From the NCBI RefSeq assembly GCF_020622065.1, contig NZ_JAHRYQ010000002.1, positions 298,232 through 362,231 on the forward strand: DNA of 64,000 nt. Reading direction: 5' to 3'. Under the pieces are notes generated by a model that was given only the letters and a program-made list of their open reading frames with translations, had not been told where the DNA came from and ran no database searches. The DNA comes from Geothrix sp. Lineage in GTDB: Bacteria; Acidobacteriota; Holophagae; Holophagales; Holophagaceae. A program made the position numbers and the translations under genes. Positions 26,368 through 36,104 of the stretch are shown here, piece by piece; positions within the stretch are counted from its first letter, which is position 1; each line of letters begins with the position of its first letter.

Positions 26368-26864
26368 GGATCTCTCCTGTGAAGACGGGCCCTCCCCATC
26401 CGCCCCGTGCGGGGCGAGGGATCGGCAGAATGGAAAAGCGCGCGGGTCTTCACCACCCCTGCGGGGCCGCATGAGGCGCCAGCCACTCACCTGGATGGAA
26501 TGGCCCTCCTGGAACGGCCGGTGTCGATCACCGGATTGGACGCCAGAACGGGCTTCCGGGCATTCATTCCGGAAGTGAGTCGTAAACATGGAGCGCAGAC
26601 TTGCACCCGTCAAGACTCCCCACCACGAACTCCGGAGATGCTGCATTGGCGCCGGTTTAGAGGCTCTTAAGGTAGATTCGGAAAGGCCGCTTCCACCCAT
26701 CGGGCACCTCGATCTACACCTTCTGGATGACCTCGATCCTCCTCAAAGCCCATAGCGGCGGCCGCCCCGGCGATGCCGCCCTGCGCGGCGAGCAGAACAG
26801 ACCGCCTCGGATCGCGGCCCCGTAGATCGTACGAAGGATGGATCGTTCGCTTGGAATCCTTCAG
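26368..26864. other. 497-base gene-free stretch: structured leader and possible promoter
   Basis: The only gap above 300 bases. It lies between the mfd stop and the start of the PKD/heme lipoprotein gene, both on the minus strand. I see no convincing protein in it. It holds a candidate minus-strand promoter with TTGACG (26613-26608), a 17-base spacer and CATGTT, and then a leader of about 215 bases with strong inverted repeats (see 26379-26453). The part from 26660 to 26864 shows nothing I can name; no clear mfd terminator is visible. Confidence 0.5.
26379..26453 (-). ncRNA. Structured 5' leader of the PKD/heme lipoprotein gene
   Basis: Perfect 8-base arms GTGAAGAC (26379-26386) and GTCTTCAC (26446-26453) can close a 75-base structure. 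Inside is a perfect 6-bp hairpin CGCCCC-GTGC-GGGGCG (26401-26416). The outer stem ends 11 bases upstream of the ATG, next to the ribosome site. It does not match the c-di-GMP (GEMM), cobalamin or SAM consensus that I know. A regulatory RNA is a hypothesis. Confidence 0.35.
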
Positions 26865-29800
26865 TCAGGCCGTGCCAAGCGCCGCCCACTCGGCCAGGAC
26901 CCGCTGGGCCTGGAGGATGGGCCCCTCGGCCGTGCCCTGCAGCGGCAGGCGCACGGCGCCATCGGGGCTGAGCTGGCCGCCCTTCTGCCGGCCCACCCAG
27001 GCCATGAGGCGCGTGGGATCCAGGGGCGTCAGGGGACTGAGCCGCAGCTTGAGGGCGCCCTTCTCCACGGCGACCTCGGAGACGGCCACGGCCTGGGCCC
27101 GGACCTTCACCTTGAGCAGCTCGAAGAACCGCTGGGTCTCCGGGTCATCCTCCGGCACGCGGCCGAAGCGGTCTTCCAGGTCCAGGCGGTAGAGCTCCAG
27201 GTCCTTCTCCTCGCGCAGCCGCGAGATGCGCTTGTACGCCACCAGGCGCTCACTGGCCTGGTCGATCCAGCGGCGGCTGAGCTGGGCGCCGGGCGCCAGG
27301 CCGTCCACCTTCACCTCGAAGGTGCCGCTGGGCTGGCCCTGCAGCTCCTGGAGCGTTTCCTCCAGCAATTTCACATACAGCTCGAAGCCGATGTCGTGAA
27401 TGTGGCCTGACTGTTCACCGCCCAGCAGGTTGCCCGCGCCGCGCAGCTCCAAATCCATGGCCGCCACGCGGAAGCCCGAGCCCAGTTCCGAGAAGTCCTC
27501 CAGGGCCTGGAGCCGCTTGCGGGCATCGTCGCTGATTTCGTGCTTGGGCGGAATCAGCAGGTACGCGTAGGCCGGCACATCGCTTCGCCCCACGCGGCCC
27601 CGCAGCTGGTAGAGCTGGCTGAGGCCGAAGGCGTCGGCCCGGTGCACGATGAGCGTGTTCGCGTTCGGTACATCGAGGCCATTCTCGACAATGGTCGTCG
27701 CCACCAACACATCGACACGGCCCTCCATGAAGGAGACCATGGCCTGCTCAAGGCTTTCATCCGTCATCTGTCCGTGCCCCACGGCCACCCGGGCATCGGG
27801 CACCAGCTCGCGCACCCTCGCCGCGATGGAGACGATGGATTCCACTCGGTTGTGCACCAGGTAGACCTGGCCCCCGCGGCGCAGCTCGAACTGGATGGCG
27901 GTCTGCACCAGCTCGTCGCTCCAGGGCGCCACCACGGTCTCGATGGCCAGCCGGTCCTTCGGCGGCGTCTCGATGAGGCTGATCTCGCGAAGCCCCGTGA
28001 GGCTCATGTGCAGTGTGCGCGGGATGGGCGTGGCGCTGAGCGCGAGCTGGTCCACATTGAGGCGCAGCTTCTTCAGCTTCTCCTTGTGGCCCACGCCGAA
28101 CCGCTGCTCCTCGTCGATCACCACCAGGCCGAGGTCGGCGAACTTCAGCTTCGCGCCCAGCAGCTGGTGGGTGCCGATGACGATCTCCACCTTGCCGTCG
28201 GCTACTTCTTGGAGGATGCGCTTCTGGTCGGCGGGATCCACGAAGCGGTTGAGCATCTCGATGCGGATGGGGAATCCGGCGAAGCGCTCCTTGAAGGTCC
28301 TGAAGTGCTGGAAACAGAGCACCGTCGTGGGGCACAGCACCGCCACCTGGCGCCCTTCCAGAGCCACTTTCGCCGCGGCGCGCATGGCCACTTCGGTCTT
28401 GCCGAAGCCCACATCGCCCACCAGCAGGCGGTCCATGGGGCGCGGCGATTCCAGATCGGCCTTCACGGCCTCGATGGCTTCGATCTGATCCGGCGTGGGC
28501 GTAAAGGCGAAGCTGGCATCGAAGGCCGCCATGTCAGGGCCGTCGGGCGGATAGGCGTGACCCTTCTCCAGCTTGCGCTGGGCGTAGAGCTTCAGCAGCT
28601 CGTCGGCCATGTCGCGGATGGCCTTCTTGGCCTTGCGCTTGACCTTGGCCCAGCTGGCACCGCCCAACTTGTCCAGCGGCGGCAGGTGGCCCTCCGCCCC
28701 GGTGTAGCGCTGCATCAGATCGGCCCGTTCCAGGCTCACATTGAGCTGGCCCCCGTCGGCATAGCGCAGCTGCAGCACTTCCTGTTCCTCGCCACCCACC
28801 GTGAGGGTCGCGAATCCCAGGAACTCGCCGATGCCATGGTCGAGATGCACCACGCGGTCGCCGGGCTTGAGGTCCCGCAGATCCGACAGGAAGGCCGCGC
28901 TGCGCGATTTCTTGGGCGCGGCCTGGATGGCCTTGCGCCCGAAGATCTCCCGCTCGGTGAAGACCACCAGGGCGGGCTCCTTGAGATGGACCCCCGCGCT
29001 CAGGGCCAGCTGAATGGCCCGGCAACCCGTTTCGGTGCCGTAAGCCTGGGGCAGATCGTAATCGCGGAGGAATTCCGCGAAGCGGTCCCGCATGCCCGGC
29101 GTTGATCCCGCGAGGAAGACCCGATGTCCCGTGAGCGCCAGCTCCTGCACATGCTCGGCCAGATCCGGCAGGCGCCCCTGGAACTCCCGCACGGGCTGGG
29201 CCGCGAGGGGTACCGTGGCCTCACTCTGCCACTCGGTGAGGTGGAGGGTGGGCCGACTGGGATCCGCCGGCTGGAACCGGTCCTCGAAGTCAGGGCAGAC
29301 CACGCCACCCCGACGGAGCACCGCCAGGCCCCCCTCGATGCGGGTCCGCTCAGCCTCGCGCAGGGCCTCCTCCCAGGCCCCGTCCAGCCGCACCCGCAGA
29401 CAGGGCGGCATCCAGTGGACCAGCTGGCCCTTGGGCTGGGCCAGCAGGGGATGGAACAGCTCCTCACCAGGAAAGTGGCCGTGGGTGGCGAGCCGGGCCC
29501 GGCGGAAGGCTAGATCATCGTCGGCTTCCGGCGTGCGGTCCGCACGGGAGGCCACGGCCGCCAGCAGGGCCTGGCCATCGCCGCGGTCACCCTCGAAGCG
29601 GGGATACAGGGTGAGGGATTCCAGGGCCTCTCCGGTACGGCGCTGGGTATCGGGGTCGAAGGGGCTGAGGCGCTCCAGCTCATCGCCGAAGGTCTCCAGC
29701 CGCAGGGGCTGGGCCTGGTGATCGGGCCAGAGGTCCACCACCATGCCGCGCGAACTGAATTCGCCGGGTGCCGAAGCCATCTCCGCGCGGCGGTAGCCCA

Positions 29801-30281
29801 GGGCCACCAGGGTCTCCAGCAGCAGCTCCCGGGGCACCTCGGCGCCCTGGTGGAGATCCAGCTTCTGCTTCTGGAACCAGGTGGGATGGGGCAGCTTCTC
29901 GCAGGCTGTGAGCGGCCCCGTCACCAGCACCTGGACCTGGCGCTCGAGCAGGCCCACCAGGGTCGACAGCCGCTCCCGCAGCACCATCCCCGGCGGGCTG
30001 CTTTCGCCGCCCGCATAGGGCGCGAACCCAGGGAAGTGGGCCACACCCACACCGGGCAGCAGAGCTTGCAGGTCCTGGGCCAGGATGCGGGCTTCCCCCT
30101 CGGTGGGAGCATCCACCCAGAGGGACTGCACCCGGCCTTCGCGGGTGATCCACCGTGCCAGCACCAGCGCCAGTGCGGGCGGCGAGGTCCAGCGGAGACG
30201 AGCGCCCGGTGCCCCAAGGACCTCTGCGGGGGCCTCGGCCAAACGCAGCAGATCCTTCAGCTCGGGGGCGACGACATTCAT
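26865..30281 (-). CDS. mfd: Transcription-repair coupling factor
   Basis: A 1138-residue Mfd, the ATP-driven translocase that removes RNA polymerase stalled at DNA damage and recruits UvrA. Domains in order: UvrB-like N-terminal half; the CarD-like RNA-polymerase interaction domain (GDRVVHLDHGIGEFLG, near residue 475); helicase domain 1 with Walker A GDVGFGKTEVAMR near 620 and the DEEQ box near 721; helicase domain 2 with the GRVGRSD motif VI region; and the TRCF C-terminal domain. The length is normal. An AAGGG site precedes ATG 30281. It stands alone, 89 bases downstream of the RND operon. Confidence 0.97.
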   Translation of the reverse strand: MNVVAPELKDLLRLAEAPAEVLGAPGARLRWTSPPALALVLARWITREGRVQSLWVDAPTEGEARILAQDLQALLPGVGVAHFPGFAPYAGGESSPPGMVLRERLSTLVGLLERQVQVLVTGPLTACEKLPHPTWFQKQKLDLHQGAEVPRELLLETLVALGYRRAEMASAPGEFSSRGMVVDLWPDHQAQPLRLETFGDELERLSPFDPDTQRRTGEALESLTLYPRFEGDRGDGQALLAAVASRADRTPEADDDLAFRRARLATHGHFPGEELFHPLLAQPKGQLVHWMPPCLRVRLDGAWEEALREAERTRIEGGLAVLRRGGVVCPDFEDRFQPADPSRPTLHLTEWQSEATVPLAAQPVREFQGRLPDLAEHVQELALTGHRVFLAGSTPGMRDRFAEFLRDYDLPQAYGTETGCRAIQLALSAGVHLKEPALVVFTEREIFGRKAIQAAPKKSRSAAFLSDLRDLKPGDRVVHLDHGIGEFLGFATLTVGGEEQEVLQLRYADGGQLNVSLERADLMQRYTGAEGHLPPLDKLGGASWAKVKRKAKKAIRDMADELLKLYAQRKLEKGHAYPPDGPDMAAFDASFAFTPTPDQIEAIEAVKADLESPRPMDRLLVGDVGFGKTEVAMRAAAKVALEGRQVAVLCPTTVLCFQHFRTFKERFAGFPIRIEMLNRFVDPADQKRILQEVADGKVEIVIGTHQLLGAKLKFADLGLVVIDEEQRFGVGHKEKLKKLRLNVDQLALSATPIPRTLHMSLTGLREISLIETPPKDRLAIETVVAPWSDELVQTAIQFELRRGGQVYLVHNRVESIVSIAARVRELVPDARVAVGHGQMTDESLEQAMVSFMEGRVDVLVATTIVENGLDVPNANTLIVHRADAFGLSQLYQLRGRVGRSDVPAYAYLLIPPKHEISDDARKRLQALEDFSELGSGFRVAAMDLELRGAGNLLGGEQSGHIHDIGFELYVKLLEETLQELQGQPSGTFEVKVDGLAPGAQLSRRWIDQASERLVAYKRISRLREEKDLELYRLDLEDRFGRVPEDDPETQRFFELLKVKVRAQAVAVSEVAVEKGALKLRLSPLTPLDPTRLMAWVGRQKGGQLSPDGAVRLPLQGTAEGPILQAQRVLAEWAALGTA

Positions 30282-30370
30282 GGCACCCTTCAGATTGCCT
30301 CAAGCGGCGCCCGGAGACGAGCGCTCATATCTCCCGCACGGTCCGCCGGGAGGCCCCGGCTTCATCTAAC

Positions 30371-33300
30371 TCAGGCTTCCGGGGCCCCGGCGAGGGGACG
30401 GACCACCTCGGGCTCCGGCTCGGCTCGGCCCAGCAGGCGCCGGATCCGGCCCCACACTTTCACGAGGCTGAAGTCCTCGACGATCTCGAAGAACACCGGC
30501 ACCACGATGAGCGTGAGCAGGGTGGAGGTGATGAGGCCGCCCACCACGGCCCGGGCCATGGGAGCGCGCATCTCGGCACCGGCACCCAACGCCAGGAAGA
30601 GCGGGAGCATGCCGCCGATCATGGCAAAGCTGGTCATGAGGATGGGCCGCAGCCGCACCGTGCCTGCGCGGATGATGGCCTGGCGGCGGGAGATGCCCTC
30701 TTCCCGCTCCAAGTGCAGGGCATGGTCCACCAGCAGGATGGCGTTCTTGGTCACCAGGCCCATCAGGAGGATCATGCCGATGCTCGTCATCATGGACATG
30801 GAGTCGCCCGTCACCAGCAGCATCAGCACCATGCCCACCATGGAGAGCGGCAGGCTGGCCATGATGGCGATGGGCAGCTTGAAGCTCTCGAACTGGCTGG
30901 CGAGCACGAAGTAGATGAAGAACACCGCCAATAGCAGCGAGGTTCCCATGTAGCCCGCAGTCTCCTTCTGATCCCGGGTCTGCCCCAGGAACTCGACCCG
31001 CGTGCCTTCGGGCAGCTTGCCGCTCGCCTTCAGCTCCGCCACCTTCTTGGCCGCGCCGGCGCTGACTTCGCCGAGGGTCGAGCCCTCGAAGTTCGCATCG
31101 ACTTCCACTTCTTCCATCAGGTCATGGCGCTGGAGTTTGGCGGGGGCGATGCCCTCCTCGAAGCGCACCACCTGGTTGAGCCGTACCAGCGGGTGCTTGC
31201 CACCGCCCAGGTCCTTGGTGCTCTGAACCGTCATGTTCGCCAGTTGCGTCGTGAAGCGGCGCTGCTGATCCTCGAGGCGGACGCGCACATCGCGCTGCTC
31301 CCCCTTCTCGTCTTCATACTTCGCCACTTTTTCGCCGTCCACCAGGGGGCGCACCATCTGAGCCACCAGGGCCGGGCTCACCCCCAGATCAGAGGCGGCC
31401 TTGCGGTCGATGACGAGCTTCAGTTCAGGCTTGCCGGTATCCAGGCTGGTGGTCACATCCACGGCGCCCGGGACGCTGCGCAGGGCCTCCTTCACCAGCG
31501 GCACGGCCTGGATGACCGCGTCCCGGTCCGGCGCCTGCACGGCCACCATGATGGGGAAAGCCATGCCCCAGTCGTTCACCGGCCCCACGGCGGCATCCAC
31601 ACCGGGGATGGAGCGGAAGGCTTCGCGGATCTGGCGGCGGATGATCACCTGGTTGGGGCGGCGGCCTTCCTTCAACTTCACATAGATGCCGCCGGAATTC
31701 ACGGTGCCGTTCAGGCCCGTGCCGATGGTGGTGTAGGTGAAGGCCACGCCGGGGATGGCCTTGATGGAGGCCTCCATGGCCTGCGCCTTGTCGCGGGTGG
31801 CGGCCAGGCTGGAGCCCGGTTCGGCCTTGAAGGTCACCTGCAGATCGCCTCGATCATAGTCGGGCATGAAGTTGTTGCCGAGCAGGCCCGAAAGGACCAT
31901 GGCCAGCACGAAGCTGCCTCCGCCCATGGCCATGACCGTCTTGCGGTGGTTCAGGGACCACTCGATGGCCGTCTTGTAGAGCTGTTCCCAGCGGTCGAGC
32001 ATGCGGCTGAAGGCCTCCACGCTGCGCATGATGGGATTGCGACCCCGGTAGTGCACATGGGCATCGGAACTCTTCTCGTGCTCGGGATCGGGCCACACGG
32101 CGCTCAGCATGGGATCGAGCGTGAAGCTCACAAACAGCGAGACGGCCACGGCAAAGGCCACGACGATGCCGAAGGGGAAGAAGAACTTGCCCACGATGCC
32201 GCCCATGAAGGCCACGGGCACGAACACGGCCAGGATGGACAGCGTCGTGGCGATGACCGCCGGGCCGATCTCTGCCGTGCCCTCGCGGGCGGCGGTGATA
32301 TGGTCCTTGCCCATTTCCGCATGCCGGGTGATGTTTTCGCGGACCACGATGGCGTCGTCGATGAGGATGCCGATGGCGAGGCTGAGGCCCATGAGGGTCA
32401 TGGTGTTCAGCGTGAAATCCAGCACCCGCATGATGATGAAGGTGGAGATGACGGACACGGGCAGCGTGAGGCTGGTGATGAGGGTGGACCGCCAGCTCTT
32501 CAGGAAGTAGAAGACGATGATCACCGTGAGCAGGCCACCCAGGTAGATGGACATGTTCACATCGTCGACATTGTCGATGATGAAACGGGCGTTGTCCTTG
32601 GCCGTGACCACCTCCACGCCCTGCTTCTGCAGCTCGGGTTTCATCTCCTCAAGCGCCTTCTCCACCGCCGTCACCATGGCGACGGTGTTGCCGCCGGTCT
32701 GCCGCTGGATTTCCAAGGCCACCACATCCTTGCCGTCCAGGCGCGCGAGGCTGCGTCGTTCCTTGATGCCATCCACGATCGTCGCGACTTCCTGCAGCTC
32801 GATGGGGCGGCCTTCCTTGTTGCCCACGATCACATGGTTGAAGTCGGCCACGGTACGGGCCTTGGCATCCACCTTCACGGACACTTCGCGGTTCCCCTGG
32901 AGCAGGTTGCCGCTGGGAATGGCCATGGTGTCGCTGCCCAGGGCGCTCTTCACGGCCTGGAGGGCCAGCCCCTGGGATTCCAGCTTCTTGGGATCGATGT
33001 TGACGAGGATTTCGCGCGTGCTGCCACCCGCCGGGTCCACCTTGCCCACTCCGTTGATGTTCTCGATGCGCCGCTTGAGGAAGTCCTCCGCGATGCGGGT
33101 GAGCTCCCGGTCGCTCATGTCTGCATGCTTGGCATCCGGCTTCACCACCAGGGAGAGCACCGGCAGCTGCGCCGGGTCGAACTTGGAGATGACGGGCTCC
33201 TCGATGTTGCTGGGGAGATCCCGGCGGATCTGGCCGATCTTCGTGCGCACATCATTCAGCGCGTTATCCACATTGCGGCCCAGGTGGAACTGGATCACGA

Positions 33301-33571
33301 GCGTGCCCAGGCCCTCCTGGCTGGTGGAGCTGATCTCCTTGATCTTCTCGATGGGGTTGACGGCCTCTTCGATCTTCCGGACCACATCCTGCTTGACTGA
33401 CTCGGGGCTGGCGCCGGGGTAGATCACGGAGACGGTGACGGTGGGGATGTCGGTGTTGGGGTACTGGTCGATGCCCAGGCTCTTCACGGAGAAGAGCCCC
33501 AGCACCACCAGGGCCAGCATGATGCAGACGGTCAGGACCGGCCTGCGGATGGAGAGGTCAGACAGGAACAT
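30371..33571 (-). CDS. HAE1-type RND multidrug efflux permease
   Basis: A 1066-residue RND pump. Seen: N-terminal MFLSDLSIRRPVLTVCIMLALV, porter start YPGASPESVKQDVVRKIEEAVNPIEKI, TM4 with GILIDDAIVVRENITRH (proton-relay Asp pair), a second membrane repeat from about residue 550, and the C-terminal repeat ending FFEIVEDF. The RRPV start and the NPIEKI block fit the hydrophobe/amphiphile (HAE1) branch and not the heavy-metal branch. It is the last gene of a TetR, TolC, adaptor, pump operon, 3 bases after the adaptor. Confidence 0.95.
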   Translation of the reverse strand: MFLSDLSIRRPVLTVCIMLALVVLGLFSVKSLGIDQYPNTDIPTVTVSVIYPGASPESVKQDVVRKIEEAVNPIEKIKEISSTSQEGLGTLVIQFHLGRNVDNALNDVRTKIGQIRRDLPSNIEEPVISKFDPAQLPVLSLVVKPDAKHADMSDRELTRIAEDFLKRRIENINGVGKVDPAGGSTREILVNIDPKKLESQGLALQAVKSALGSDTMAIPSGNLLQGNREVSVKVDAKARTVADFNHVIVGNKEGRPIELQEVATIVDGIKERRSLARLDGKDVVALEIQRQTGGNTVAMVTAVEKALEEMKPELQKQGVEVVTAKDNARFIIDNVDDVNMSIYLGGLLTVIIVFYFLKSWRSTLITSLTLPVSVISTFIIMRVLDFTLNTMTLMGLSLAIGILIDDAIVVRENITRHAEMGKDHITAAREGTAEIGPAVIATTLSILAVFVPVAFMGGIVGKFFFPFGIVVAFAVAVSLFVSFTLDPMLSAVWPDPEHEKSSDAHVHYRGRNPIMRSVEAFSRMLDRWEQLYKTAIEWSLNHRKTVMAMGGGSFVLAMVLSGLLGNNFMPDYDRGDLQVTFKAEPGSSLAATRDKAQAMEASIKAIPGVAFTYTTIGTGLNGTVNSGGIYVKLKEGRRPNQVIIRRQIREAFRSIPGVDAAVGPVNDWGMAFPIMVAVQAPDRDAVIQAVPLVKEALRSVPGAVDVTTSLDTGKPELKLVIDRKAASDLGVSPALVAQMVRPLVDGEKVAKYEDEKGEQRDVRVRLEDQQRRFTTQLANMTVQSTKDLGGGKHPLVRLNQVVRFEEGIAPAKLQRHDLMEEVEVDANFEGSTLGEVSAGAAKKVAELKASGKLPEGTRVEFLGQTRDQKETAGYMGTSLLLAVFFIYFVLASQFESFKLPIAIMASLPLSMVGMVLMLLVTGDSMSMMTSIGMILLMGLVTKNAILLVDHALHLEREEGISRRQAIIRAGTVRLRPILMTSFAMIGGMLPLFLALGAGAEMRAPMARAVVGGLITSTLLTLIVVPVFFEIVEDFSLVKVWGRIRRLLGRAEPEPEVVRPLAGAPEA

Positions 33572-33574
33572 GGT

Positions 33575-34690
33575 TCACTTCCCCTCTGCGGCAGCGCCGC
33601 TGATCACGCGGAGGCGGGTGCCCTCGCCCACCAGGTCTTTGCCGCTGTCGATCACCTGCGCGCCGACCGCAAGCCCGCTGACCGGGCGGAAACCGTCCTG
33701 CTCGGGTCCCAGGATGACCTTCCTCCGGCGCGCCATCTCCTGCTCCACGATGTAGATCTCGGCGTCGTGGTCCTGAGCCTTCAGCAGCGTGGCCGGCAGG
33801 GCCGGGCTCTTGGTCTCGCCCTCGCCGAGGATCACGCCTTCGACGAAGAGGCCGCCCTTGAGCGCGCCATCTGGGTTGGGAACTTCCACCCGGACGCGCA
33901 GGGTGCGGCCGTCCTGAGACAGGCTGGGGCTCACCTGGGCGACCCGGCCTTCGACCAGGCGGTCCAGGCCGATGGCCCGGAAAGTCGCGCGCTGACCGAC
34001 CTTCACCTGGGCCATGGCCTCGGTGGGAAGGTCCGCGCGGATCTCCAGCTTGCGGTTGTCCACGATTTCGAAGGCGACCTGACCGGGGTTCAGCATCTCG
34101 CCGGGCTGCACCGCGCGCCGGGCCACCTGCCCCGCGAAGGGCGCCACGAGGCGGGCCTTCTTCAGGCGCAACCGCGCCATCCCCAGGTTGCTTTCAGCGG
34201 CCTGGGCCGCGGCCCGGGTGGCGTTGTAGGCGGTCTCGGCCTGCTGGGCAGCTTGGCGCGTGATGCTGCGCTTCTCCAGGAGCGCCACGGAACGGTCATT
34301 GTCGCGCTGGGCCTGGAGGGCCTGGGCCCGGGCCTGGGCCGCCTGGGCCTCGGCCGCCTGGACGCCCAGCTGGTAGTCGTCTTCGTCCTGAGCCCCCAGC
34401 AGCGCGCCGGCGGCGACGGTGTCGCCTTCCTGCACGGCCACCCGGGTCACCCGGCCGGTGACTTCGGCTTTCAGCTCGGCCCGGTTCACCGCCAGCAGGG
34501 TGCCCGTGAAGGCCACGGCGGGCCGGAAGCTCCGCTCCTGGACGGGGATCAGGGTCACGGGTACTGTGCCCTCGGACTTCACCGTGGCCTGGTGGTCCAG
34601 CTCATTGTTGCGTTTGCCGCGGTGGAAGCTGGCCGCCCCGGCGATCACGACGGCGGGCACGGCGATGTAGAGGATGGTTTTGCGGTTCAT
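33575..34690 (-). CDS. RND efflux periplasmic adaptor subunit
   Basis: A 371-residue HlyD/AcrA-type membrane-fusion protein. It has an N-terminal membrane anchor (KTILYIAVPAVVIAGAASF), lipoyl half VTRVAVQEGDTVAAGALL, a Gln/Ala-rich helical hairpin (AAEAQAAQARAQALQAQRDN), second lipoyl half LVAPFAGQVARRAVQPGEML, and a beta-barrel with PNPDGALKGGLFVEG. It would join the RND pump at 30371 to the TolC at 34811. The 120-base gap before it contains two hairpins. Confidence 0.94.
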   Translation of the reverse strand: MNRKTILYIAVPAVVIAGAASFHRGKRNNELDHQATVKSEGTVPVTLIPVQERSFRPAVAFTGTLLAVNRAELKAEVTGRVTRVAVQEGDTVAAGALLGAQDEDDYQLGVQAAEAQAAQARAQALQAQRDNDRSVALLEKRSITRQAAQQAETAYNATRAAAQAAESNLGMARLRLKKARLVAPFAGQVARRAVQPGEMLNPGQVAFEIVDNRKLEIRADLPTEAMAQVKVGQRATFRAIGLDRLVEGRVAQVSPSLSQDGRTLRVRVEVPNPDGALKGGLFVEGVILGEGETKSPALPATLLKAQDHDAEIYIVEQEMARRRKVILGPEQDGFRPVSGLAVGAQVIDSGKDLVGEGTRLRVISGAAAEGK

Positions 34691-34722
34691 GGTCGGCTCC
34701 TGGAATTCGTCGGATTCGAGCT

Positions 34723-34747
34723 CGCCGTCAGGCTTCGCCTGGCGGCG
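34723..34747 (-). other. Strong intercistronic hairpin between tolC and the adaptor gene
   Basis: Arms CGCCGTCAGGC (34723-34733) and GCCTGGCGGCG (34737-34747) pair over 11 bp with one non-Watson-Crick pair and a 3-base loop. A second region (34761-34802) with direct GCGAGC copies and a GGAC/GTCC closing pair follows. There is no T run, so an mRNA-processing or stability element (REP-like) is more likely than a terminator. Confidence 0.45.
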
Positions 34748-34810
34748 ACGAGGGGGGTTCCGGGGAGGACATCGCGAGCGAAGCGAGCAGGCGGTCCCCT
34801 CCGGACAGCA

Positions 34811-36103
34811 TCAGAGAGGAGGCAGGCCGAGGGATCGGCGCTGATCGAAGCGGGCGGACCAGAGGCCCAGTTCTGCGCGGCGGCGCTGGCTTTCGGCCTG
34901 GCGCTCGGCGCGCTCCGCCTGCAGGAGGTCGAGGGAGGTAATGAGCCCCTGCTCGAAGGATTCGCGGCTCATGCGCAGGGCCTCGGCGGTGGCGTCATGG
35001 GCTCGGCGGGCGGCCTCGTTCAGGGCGATGGCCTTCTCCAGCTCGCGGTCCGCCGTGCTCTGCTCGATGGCGACGGTCCGCTCACGGTCGATGCGGGACT
35101 GCTTCACCTGCTCGAGCTGGGCTGTGTTCTGGGCCCGCTTGCCCGAGCTGCGCAGCCCGTCGAAGATCGGAAACTTCATCGTGATGCTCACCTTCCAGGT
35201 GTCGTACGGCTCCTTGAAGAGGTTGTCGCTCTTCCCGGCCTGGTAGCCGTAACTGGCGCTGAGGTCGAACTTGGGGCGCAGGTCCGAGGTGATGATCTTC
35301 TCGTTCGCCCGGTACATGGCCTCCTGCTGCTTCAGCTGGGCCAGTTCGCTCCGCTCGGCGCCCGCCGGTTTGGGGGCGGCCTCCGGCAGGCCCAGGGGCG
35401 CCAGGGTGAGGGGCGCCTTGGGATCCAGGCCCAGCTGCCCGTTCAGCACCTCCATGGCCCGCTTCACATTGGCCTCCGCCTGAAGGGCCTCGGGAATGAC
35501 CGCCAGCAATTCGCTCTCGGCCCGCAGGCGGTCCAACTCGGTGGCGGTCTGGGCCTCCAGCCGGGCCTTCACATCCGCCACGAACTGCTCCGCCGTCTTC
35601 CGGCGGGTCTCGATGACCTCCTGCTCGGCCTGGGCCGCCTGCACCCCGAGGTAGGCCTTGGCGACACCGTGCAGGACATCCAGCTCCGAGGTCGTGTAGG
35701 CCAGGGTGGCTTCCTGTTCGCCCATCTTGGCGATGTCGACGGCCGTGCCCAGCTTGCCCCAATAGAACAGGGGCTGGGTCAGGTTCGCCTGGCTGGTGTA
35801 GATGCTGCGGGCGCCCACGAGGGAGGTCGGCGACAGGCCGAAGGTCGCGGCGCTGTCGGCGAAACCGCTGTTGAGGATGGAGACATCCCGTGCGCGGGTG
35901 AAGTCGCCCACGAGGGTGAGCTGCGGCAGGGCATCGGCCCGGGTGCTGGTGATGAGGCCGCGCCGCTCGTCCACGCGGGCCTTGGCGGCCCGGAGCAGCG
36001 GGTTCTCATTCCTGGCCCGGGCCAGGGCACCGGCCAGGTCCAGCACGCGGGACGGGGATTCGGGCGCCGGCGCCTGGAGGGCGGGAGGGGCGATCAGGAG
36101 CAT
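34811..36103 (-). CDS. TolC-family outer membrane efflux protein
   Basis: A 430-residue outer-membrane factor with two TolC repeats of long helices (ALARARNENPLLRAAKARVDERRG near the start, ERAERQAESQRRRAELGLWSARFDQRRSLG near the end). The recognisable N-terminal signal is short or weak (MLLIAPPALQAPAPE), which is odd for the family; a start inside the upstream frame cannot be excluded. It begins 1 base after the TetR stop, so it is coupled to the regulator. Confidence 0.9.
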   Translation of the reverse strand: MLLIAPPALQAPAPESPSRVLDLAGALARARNENPLLRAAKARVDERRGLITSTRADALPQLTLVGDFTRARDVSILNSGFADSAATFGLSPTSLVGARSIYTSQANLTQPLFYWGKLGTAVDIAKMGEQEATLAYTTSELDVLHGVAKAYLGVQAAQAEQEVIETRRKTAEQFVADVKARLEAQTATELDRLRAESELLAVIPEALQAEANVKRAMEVLNGQLGLDPKAPLTLAPLGLPEAAPKPAGAERSELAQLKQQEAMYRANEKIITSDLRPKFDLSASYGYQAGKSDNLFKEPYDTWKVSITMKFPIFDGLRSSGKRAQNTAQLEQVKQSRIDRERTVAIEQSTADRELEKAIALNEAARRAHDATAEALRMSRESFEQGLITSLDLLQAERAERQAESQRRRAELGLWSARFDQRRSLGLPPL

Positions 36104-36104
36104 G

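Noticed and set aside
26379-26453. Known c-di-GMP (GEMM) riboswitch
   Set aside because: The conserved GEMM core and tetraloop receptor motifs are not visible; only a general structured leader is supported.
26368-26864. Small plus-strand frames in the gene-free stretch
   Set aside because: They lack ribosome sites and plausible protein patterns.
31124-33400. Long open frame on the plus strand opposite the second RND pump (758 codons)
   Set aside because: Composition is His/Gly/Asp-rich with no fold-like pattern; it mirrors the pump codons.
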